Of a stretch of DNA of 64,000 nt, positions 57,901 to 64,000 are shown one piece after another. Position numbers and translations under genes: made by a program. Within the stretch, counting starts at the first letter, position 1, and the number at the start of each line of letters is the position of its first letter. The notes under the pieces were generated by a model that was not told the DNA's origin, did no database searches, and worked only from the letters and a program-made list of their open reading frames with translations. This DNA comes from Phialocephala subalpina. Its lineage: Eukaryota; Ascomycota; Leotiomycetes; Helotiales; Mollisiaceae. The stretch is from the NCBI GenBank assembly GCA_900073065.1, contig FJOG01000024.1, positions 89,115 through 153,114 of the forward strand, read 5' to 3'.

Positions 57901-59089
57901 TCTCGTTCCCGTCTCTCATTGTTTATGTCCTGTACTAACGGCCATGGGCTGCGGCTCTGTCCTTGGCTACCTTCATCCACACCAACAGACTCGGGCCCAA
58001 GATTGAATCCAGTAGTATCATAGCCCAGTTGCTCCCACTCCTTCATCATGGCAGTCACATCTTTCGAGGTCATTGGCACTGGACCCTTTCCCTTCTGACC
58101 ACGCTCGTCGTCCCGAGGCAAAAGGACCAAGATGCTCTTTCCCTTCCATGGCACCTTCTTCTTCGTTCGGGGTGGTGATACCGGAGCTTTTGCCTCTGCA
58201 GGCGCAGGTAAAGCTGCGGCGCGCCATTCTTTTGGTGGAGGGGGAGGAGGGTGCTCATCATCTGGTGTTGGCATTTGCAGTTCCATCTCCATCCCTCCCT
58301 CATTGACATTCGAAAGAGACATTCTCGGTATAGCCGCGTCGGAGAAATCCTCCTGCTTCAACGTCTCTGTTGTCAAATGTCTCCTATGTCCACGCTTTGC
58401 TCGAGCTTTCTCTCGCGATTCAAGAAAGGTCTTGAGTGTTGGTGTTGCCGGATTATCGTCTCGTCCCAACCAGTCTCTGCCTGAGATCGATCCGCTCAAT
58501 GAAGAGTGCTCACTATCTCCAGGGTCGTCACTCAGCCAATTGTTTGCTTCTGCTGCTTCTCCTCCCGTGTGTTGTCGAATCCAATCTTCCGTCAGTCCAG
58601 TAGCTGGTCGTCGTGCTCGATTGGCAAGGACGGCTGCGCTGATGAGTCCGTCTGATGTTACGAAGTCGGGTTCCAGAAGTCTTGCGAATGTGGGAGCGGG
58701 TCGCAAGAAAGGGGTATGGAATTCGAGATGGCGAATAGGGGAATCTTCGGATGGTTCGCTGCTCGGTGGTTGACTGTGAGTTTGCGAATGGGTTCGGATT
58801 GAAGCGGGAGGCTGCTGGTATGGAGATCCCCAACTCGCGGTATAGTAATGGCTGCTAGCAGTTGGCGAATGCGACGGAGTTCTTCTCGATTGTTCGGTAC
58901 GTCCTCGAAATGTCGGTACGGGAAGAGATGGAAGGATAGGCGATGAACCTTCTTCGTCGGCCGTTGAGGACGTCGAGAAAGCCGGCGATACCGATCGCTG
59001 TTCACGTTGAGAAGGAAGGTTGCCGGGTCCGTCCTCTGCCGTCGCAGCAGGAGGAGGCGATGAACGCAATGAAGACGTTGTTTGGATAT
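51949..59089 (-). CDS. Giant coiled-coil protein (over 2,300 aa; first exon not resolved)
   Basis: The last exon (57737-51949) and the preceding one (59089-57872) join at GCA G|GTGAGA ... ATAG|AA to read FRISIPDKAEWDAYVRELSE. An upstream exon must exist: the frame begins after a CAG acceptor with a CTAAC branch point and has no usable ATG. The N-terminal 900 residues are disordered and Ser/Pro/Gln-rich, with a conserved-looking block PWKGKSILVLLPRDDERG. A short FG/FxF-rich region follows (FNPLPNQFAFGANTF, PFEFRPGAFNFTFG). From about residue 1400 there are several hundred residues of heptad coiled coil (for example EYRQRIADLEEKL, repeated twice with AAAAREAEY-type linkers). A Ser-rich tail ends GSRREGKSVRDW. 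Such proteins are often annotated as myosin-tail-like or glutamic-acid-rich and are probably cytoskeletal or cortical scaffolds; the role is unproven. Confidence 0.78.
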
Positions 59090-60555
59090 CTGCTGGTGAT
59101 TGGCGCGTTAGTTGTTTGCTCTCTCGAGGATAGCTGGCCGGAAACGCGCATCACCCACCACAACGAGACCAGCGCAGACGAGGCTCAAGTCGTCTGCTAC
59201 TGTGTCTCTATTATTCTCAGCAAGCCCGACAGCTCCTCGGTCTCTCTGGTCGTTCTGCTGATGGAATTATCGGGGGGTTGACGTTGTCGCGACGCGTCCC
59301 AAGGACCTCCCTCAACAAGGAAAATTAAAGTATTTTATTCGTCGAATTAAAGGAGTGACATAACGCAAGAAGGCAATGAAGAAGCTAAAGACATCCGATC
59401 AAGCCAGCAAAGGTCGAGGCATACGGAGGAGCGAGGTATGCGTTGGCCTTTGGGGAAGGGAGTTGTGAGGTCGTCGAGATAGGGGAGCGTCTCTGGGTGG
59501 TGGTTGTTGATGGAGTGTGTCGTGTTCGTGGTTTCTTCCCAACTTCCCAGGATGAACGGCTGCCAGAAATTTGGTCCCCTGGCTGCTGCGGGTGTGGAGC
59601 AATTGGCCGTGAATGGTGGGTAGATTCTGCAGGGATTAATCTCCAAGAGATTGGTCGTGATTTGCCCATGAAGAGATTCAATGCAAGCGGTCACATAGCC
59701 GAGGACCGTTATATTAAATATCGATCTCCTTTATTTCCGCGAAAGAATCTTCAGTCTCCTTTTCTAGAACGACACCAAATTGGGATGAGATTGCGCAGGT
59801 GTGGATGAGGCGATTTCTATATATAATTGACAATTGACACCACCGAGTTGTACAGAGTGTGGCCGTACTCTTGTCAGACCGTCTGAAAGAGCGGATCGCA
59901 GCGAGGCGGCAAGGTCACCACGAGGACTGATCTCCCGCTGCGGAAGAATGGGGGATGGGAGGAATTGGAGCAAAACATCGGATTATAGTGACGTCAATTG
60001 AATGGGAGGGATTCTAACAATTCTACATAGGGATTGAAAGTGAGTAGAGGTATATATGATCGTGAACTGAAGCGAAGCCCCTTTTTCTGTGCGGGCCGTT
60101 TCTCGTCAACATTCAATGTCCCTCGGCCGGCTATAACAATTTGATGGCACATGAGTGAAAATCGTTAAGAAATTGGCGCGGACTTTCAACATGTGTTTGC
60201 TGTATTCTTTTCAGAGGCAACAGTCGAAGATGCATCAATTGCGATGTTGCCAATGTCCCAGCATGTTGTGACAACCAGAGAACCCCAACGAGCGTCTGGA
60301 TGAGGCATTTGAACAGAGCAAAAGCACTGTTTGAACGCCGAAATTCCTCAACGCAGGCCAGTATCTAGAAGAAAGGATGATAGCAGCCCTCAAATGGTAT
60401 ATTGCAATTATGGCCCGAACGAAATACTCCATCTATATTCTAGCACGAATCCAGAAACTGCACCAGTCTCAACCTCCAACAATCTCCATGTTCCCAAATT
60501 GCATTTATGTCCGTTCCTCCACGCAAACTCCTCTCGACGGTTCTGCAGTCCGCAT
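59090..60555. other. Intergenic region
   Basis: It should contain the missing first exon and promoter of the coiled-coil gene. Open frames at 59347-59810 conflict across strands and show no motifs. The 60.0-60.2 kb part has a GTATATATGA motif. No other gene is supported. Confidence 0.4.
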
Positions 60556-61531
60556 CTAGCAAGTAACGGCGTACTTCGAGCTTCGGTCCGCGTTCCACAC
60601 TCCCCAATGAGTCTCATCAGCCACGCTTCCATCCTGTCCAGTGCTGACTGGCTTCCACGGCTCATCGAAAGCCTCGAACGAGAAGACATTCACACCCCAA
60701 TCCAAGATACCGCATATGCCCTTCTGCCAGAAAGTCTGCGCATTGCTCGTTCCTGGAACCGCATTCTGATAAGTCGATCCAGCAGTCGGCCATCCCACCT
60801 CCCCAACCCAAAGTTCCGGACCAGAGGTCAAACTCCCCGCAACATCCTGCACATGCCCAAAAGCCTGCATAACATCATCAAAGAAACTGCCCGTACTATT
60901 CACAATCGTCTGTCCCTGCCAATAACTAAACGCATTACACAGCAAAATATCCGCTCCTCCCTTGATCAACGGATCCGCCGTCCCATCTTGGAATTTATTC
61001 CAACTATCCGCCGTTCCAACTTTGAACTTTCCCCCTGTAGCAGTTTTTACATCGTTGATTTTGGTGAGGAGTTCAGCGCCGGTGAAGTTGCCGCGGTACA
61101 TGGTTTCGCTGCCCACGGTGATGGCGTAGACTTGGTCGGCGTATTTGGGGGCGTAAGTGGTGATGGCCGCGAGGTCTTTGGTGTAGCTGTCGTCGGTGTC
61201 TGGCCTGCAATTAAACATCAATTATCAGCCTCAATCCTTCCCACTCCATTCCCAGTCACCAATTAATAGGTTGAACGTACCAAATCCCAAGAATCACCTG
61301 AAATCCAGCAGCCTTAGCAGCAGGCAGAATCTCCTGCGCAGTATTGCAATCACTAGCCGCGTACCCTCTAACCAACTTGCTCGTCCCACTCAAGGTCGTG
61401 AAATCAGCTGCATAGTCGGCTTGGAACTTGCATGTCCCGTCTGCTTTCTTGTCTCCTAAGGCAAATCCGAGAGAGCCTCTGGCAGACACCAGAGCGGGTG
61501 CTGCTGCGAGGATGAGGGTGGTGAGATGCAT
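60556..61531 (-). CDS. GH17 glucan 1,3-beta-glucosidase / glucanosyltransferase-like (299 aa)
   Basis: Two exons (61531-61281, 61204-60556) give exactly 300 codons including the stop, joined at TG|GTACGT ... GCAG|G. The signal peptide is MHLTTLILAAAPALVSARGS. The protein is family 17 and BGL2-like: GFALGDKKADGTCKFQADY at the start, VYAITVGSETMYRGN carrying the acid/base Glu, and ELWVGEVGWPTAGSTYQN carrying the nucleophile Glu. VFSFEAFDEPWKP and a THWGVWNADRSSKY end are also typical of the family. It acts on beta-1,3-glucan in the fungal wall, in remodelling or transglycosylation. Length is typical and no GPI signal is seen, so it is secreted or wall-associated by non-covalent means. Confidence 0.9.
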
Positions 61532-62207
61532 CGTCGCGGTTGTGTTTATCGAAAAGGGACGGAAGTGAACAAACAGGGGTATAGAACGAGAAAACTAAAC
61601 AATTGAGAGAGTGTGTGAGGGTCGTACAATGAGTGAGTACGATAAACCTCGAATTGGTGAATGAACGACGATAGTTAGGAAGAGAGAAGAGGTGAGGTTG
61701 GAGAAAGCATGTTCGTGATGCTGAACCAGAGGTTCATTTCAGGAGGATGCGCGCTAGTCACAACGCCTTCCCCGAAATGAAGAGCATCCCTTGGCTTCTT
61801 CTTGGCAATCAACAACTTCATTTTGCCTGCCTTTGGGGAGTTGAGAGTGATGGATATCGAAGTCGATGATGATTGATGGATGGTGATGGTGTTGATGTTT
61901 TTGATGGAGGAGAATTTGTTGCGGAGTCCAAGTGGATCCCTCTTGACGCGTCCTTCATGCTAGTTTTAAGGTTATTTCGAGTCGTGACGACAGGAGACGA
62001 CATCGCGAAGTCTTTCCTTTTATTGCATTCAACTTGAACGTGTATGATTGAATTGTTCTATCTTAATGGTAAGACGGAAACACTATGTTGTTCAAATCCT
62101 CAATTCCAACACTCTATCCTACCTGCAAAGGAAAGCGACGACGTGGTCTAAGCCCAGATTCCAACCCAAAGCACGTGGGCCTGAAGATGACTCATGTGAG
62201 ATGAGGA
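61532..62207. other. Intergenic region
   Basis: Promoter of the GH17 gene and 3' flank of the next secreted-protein gene. GATGATGATTGATGGATGG-type microrepeats lie near 61860. No gene is supported. Confidence 0.5.
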
Positions 62208-62745
62208 CTAGTGAGGAGCGTTGAAAATCTTGATGCTCTTGATTGGTTTTGTCTCGTTCTTCTCAATAAGTTGATGGAGATCCATACACTTCCATCGGTC
62301 CCGAGGCATCTCCTTCTTGATCACAGTTGCACCCATGCAGTCTTCCATGGTATAACCTGCGTTGCATCTATCAGCACCATGATTACCCAAAGTATTTCGT
62401 GTGTAGTCGTCGAATGTTCTTGCAGAGATGGGAAATCAAAACGAGATAGCAACACATACCCAACCAGTACCACTTCACCTTTCCACTTCTGCTCAATGAG
62501 ATATACTCAGCATCCTCTTCGTGGAGGTTGACACATCTGCCAATTATTGCAAGGTTGCGGGCGATGGTAGTGTTCTGATTGCTTTTATACCTGTCAGCTT
62601 CGAATTCGAGTAGGCAGTGGGGCGAGGCGTACCATCCTGGTCCAGCAGCATGTAGATTGTATTTTCCGACTTGTTCCACTGGATAGTAGGCTTGAGTGGG
62701 AGCGAGGGCTCCGAAAAGAACTACGAGTGCCTTGCTGAAATGCAT
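62208..62745 (-). CDS. Small secreted cysteine protein, paralog A (126 aa)
   Basis: Three exons (62745-62591, 62536-62460, 62356-62208) give 127 codons including the stop. The signal peptide is MHFSKALVVLFGALAPTQA. The mature part has four Cys (SPHCLLEF, RCVNLHEED, EDCMGATV, WKCMDLHQ), so two disulfides are likely. It ends KPIKSIKIFNAPH. There is no known domain. Intron 1 is phase 2 and intron 2 phase 1, and intron 2 falls just before YT(x)3CxG. The gene 450 bp away (63198-63771) has nearly the same length, a similar signal and the same two intron phases, so the two are diverged tandem paralogs. An effector-like or surface role is possible but only inferred from size and secretion. Confidence 0.68.
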
Positions 62746-62816
62746 ATTTCTGCTTCTGCTCGATGTGAATGATTGAGAGAGTGTTGATCGCGGGCAGGGA
62801 GATGGTGACTGCTTCA

Positions 62817-62830
62817 GTTGATATATATTC
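62817..62830 (-). promoter_or_regulatory. TATA box of secreted paralog A
   Basis: GAATATATATCAAC on the minus strand lies about 75 bp upstream of the start codon, a typical TATA position. Confidence 0.45.
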
Positions 62831-63197
62831 TTCTCATCGCGTATGTGCTAGACAAGTCCATTTAGTCATTGAAGTCCAAGTTCATCTTTGGTAGTGGGAA
62901 ACTTTTGTTGGCGATGAAGAAGAGGAATAGTTAGGAGTTCAAGTGGGTCCCCTAACCTACCACCCACTAGTTCACTCATATCGATGGTTCTTAGGCATCG
63001 CACAGAATTTTGCACTATTCAATTTATCGCATCATTGAGACTAAAAACATGACTTTTCTCGAGCACTCAATCTCCACCCTCTATCTAGACTTCAAGGTAG
63101 GGCAAGGCCAGTAGCAACCTCACCCTTTGATCCATCCAGATACTTCGATGTGTGTTTCGACACCCATCCGCCGATGTCGACACAGCCTTCCAGCACC
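62831..63197. other. Intergenic region between the two secreted paralogs
   Basis: A short gap holding the upstream region of paralog A and 3' flank of paralog B. No gene or repeat is seen. Confidence 0.5.
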
Positions 63198-63771
63198 CTA
63201 CCTATATCTGATGGACTTCACAGTAATGTTCCACATCCCCTCATGATCATCATCCCAGCTAGGATTCTTCCCATGAACATGCATCTTCCCGATGCACCCC
63301 GCCGGCTCAGGAACCATATGTTTTTCTCCCTTGCAGCCCGGCTCGGTGAATACTGTACACATGAATTAACTCAGCACTCACTTATTAGAGAACACTTCGA
63401 GCATACCCCAGAGTTTCGTGGCCACCATCTTCTTGAACCAGATGGACTTTGTCTTGTTGTGGAAGTTGTAGCATTTTCCGGTCGTAGCGTGCCAGTTGCC
63501 GTAGAGTTGATGTGGGTTCTTCTTGTCGTTCAGTTTGGGGCTGTATGCAGAGTTTTTGATTAGCTATTGCAATTGTTTGAGGGGGAGCGGCGCTTCAATC
63601 TCCCAACCTGAGGAGGACATTCGAGGTTGAGACAGTCTAGGCCAGGTTGCGATATTGAGAACACCGGGAGGGAGAGATGTACCAATAAGTTTCATTGTAT
63701 TGGTAGAGCATCTGTGAATGAGCAAGTGCGAGAAGCCCGAAGAGGGCGACGAGAGCTGTGATGAAGCGCAT
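63198..63771 (-). CDS. Small secreted cysteine protein, paralog B (125 aa)
   Basis: Three exons (63771-63683, 63540-63407, 63352-63198) give 126 codons including the stop. The signal peptide is MRFITALVALFGLLALAHSQ. The mature protein has four Cys (NETYCPKLND, GKCYNFHNKT, EPGCKGEKHM, PAGCIGKMHV) and several Asn-glycosylation sites. It ends WNITVKSIRYR. Shared with paralog A are the [RK]C.N[LF]H block, a W-x(2)-[FY]T-x(3)-CxG block right after a phase-1 intron, and a KSI[KR] tail. The first intron is long (142 bp) and its borders are less certain. It is predicted to be secreted; the family is unknown to me. Confidence 0.62.
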
Positions 63772-64000
63772 TTTCGAGTTGCTTTCTGTCCCAAATTTTG
63801 TTACTTGGGAGAATGTCGATGGGCGAAAGTTCTTCCTTAAGTACATGTTCTTGCGCGTTAATTTAGTGTTTTGTATTGTTATTCTCTTCTCATCGCCTAA
63901 AAAGTTTATGGGGTAATCGATTCCTAGACTTCAAGTTCGTATTCTTAGTCCCAGCGAACTTTCGTTAACATAGGGAAAGAGGAAAGGCTCGTGGTTCAAG

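Noticed and set aside
59347..59810. Overlapping frames on both strands near 59.5 kb
   Set aside because: They contradict each other and show no motif; the region more likely holds the 5' end of the coiled-coil gene.

Overview
The window is nuclear DNA of a filamentous ascomycete (Pezizomycotina). Genes carry short 45-60 bp introns with GT..AG borders and CTAAC-type branch points. The gene content is typical of such fungi: WSC-domain secreted proteins, a CE5 acetylxylan esterase, a tannase, a GH17 glucanase, a Zn2Cys6 regulator remnant, a PX-associated protein and Ser/Thr-rich wall proteins. The mix suggests a plant-associated or saprotrophic member of the Leotiomycetes or a related class; the class is inference. 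All exon models were read by eye from splice signals and frame; most close to an exact multiple of three.

Layout. 1-6.3 kb is gene-poor, with a 68-residue zinc-ribbon-like gene and a small secreted-protein gene that may be broken. 6.8-9.7 kb holds a small conserved hydrophilic protein and a six-WSC-domain secreted protein. 10.2-18.5 kb mixes live genes (a small secreted protein, CE5 esterase, FucP-type sugar transporter) with three decayed genes (membrane protein, cupin, unrecognised relic). 19.1-22.9 kb is a large secreted beta-propeller/WSC protein with one frame break. 24.3-26.9 kb has a hypothetical gene and a PXB/DUF3818 protein. 27.6-28.7 kb holds a dead Zn2Cys6 regulator, a MITE copy and CCTTGCCT-rich repeats. 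29.7-40.6 kb is a secretory block: GH106-like hydrolase, Cys-rich 113-residue protein, CYSTM-like protein, tannase and a wall protein with an N-glycosylation heptad array. 41.5-42.1 kb is a cluster of three inverted-repeat elements, the last forming the 3' end of a large C2H2 zinc-finger gene (to 45.8 kb). 47.8-51.45 kb is a gene-free, strongly decayed tandem array of about seven 0.55-kb units. 51.9-59.1 kb is a 2,300-residue coiled-coil protein. 60.5-63.8 kb holds a GH17 glucanase and two diverged tandem small secreted proteins.

How the genes relate. Acetylxylan esterase, sugar transporter, tannase, GH106-like hydrolase and GH17 glucanase fit plant-polymer breakdown, sugar uptake and wall remodelling. 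The WSC proteins, adhesin-like protein and small secreted Cys proteins belong to the cell surface or secretome. No secondary-metabolite cluster, CRISPR array, rRNA or convincing tRNA was found. The most unusual item is the hidden 0.55-kb tandem array; next are the MITE cluster with a second copy 13.6 kb away and the secreted paralog pair.
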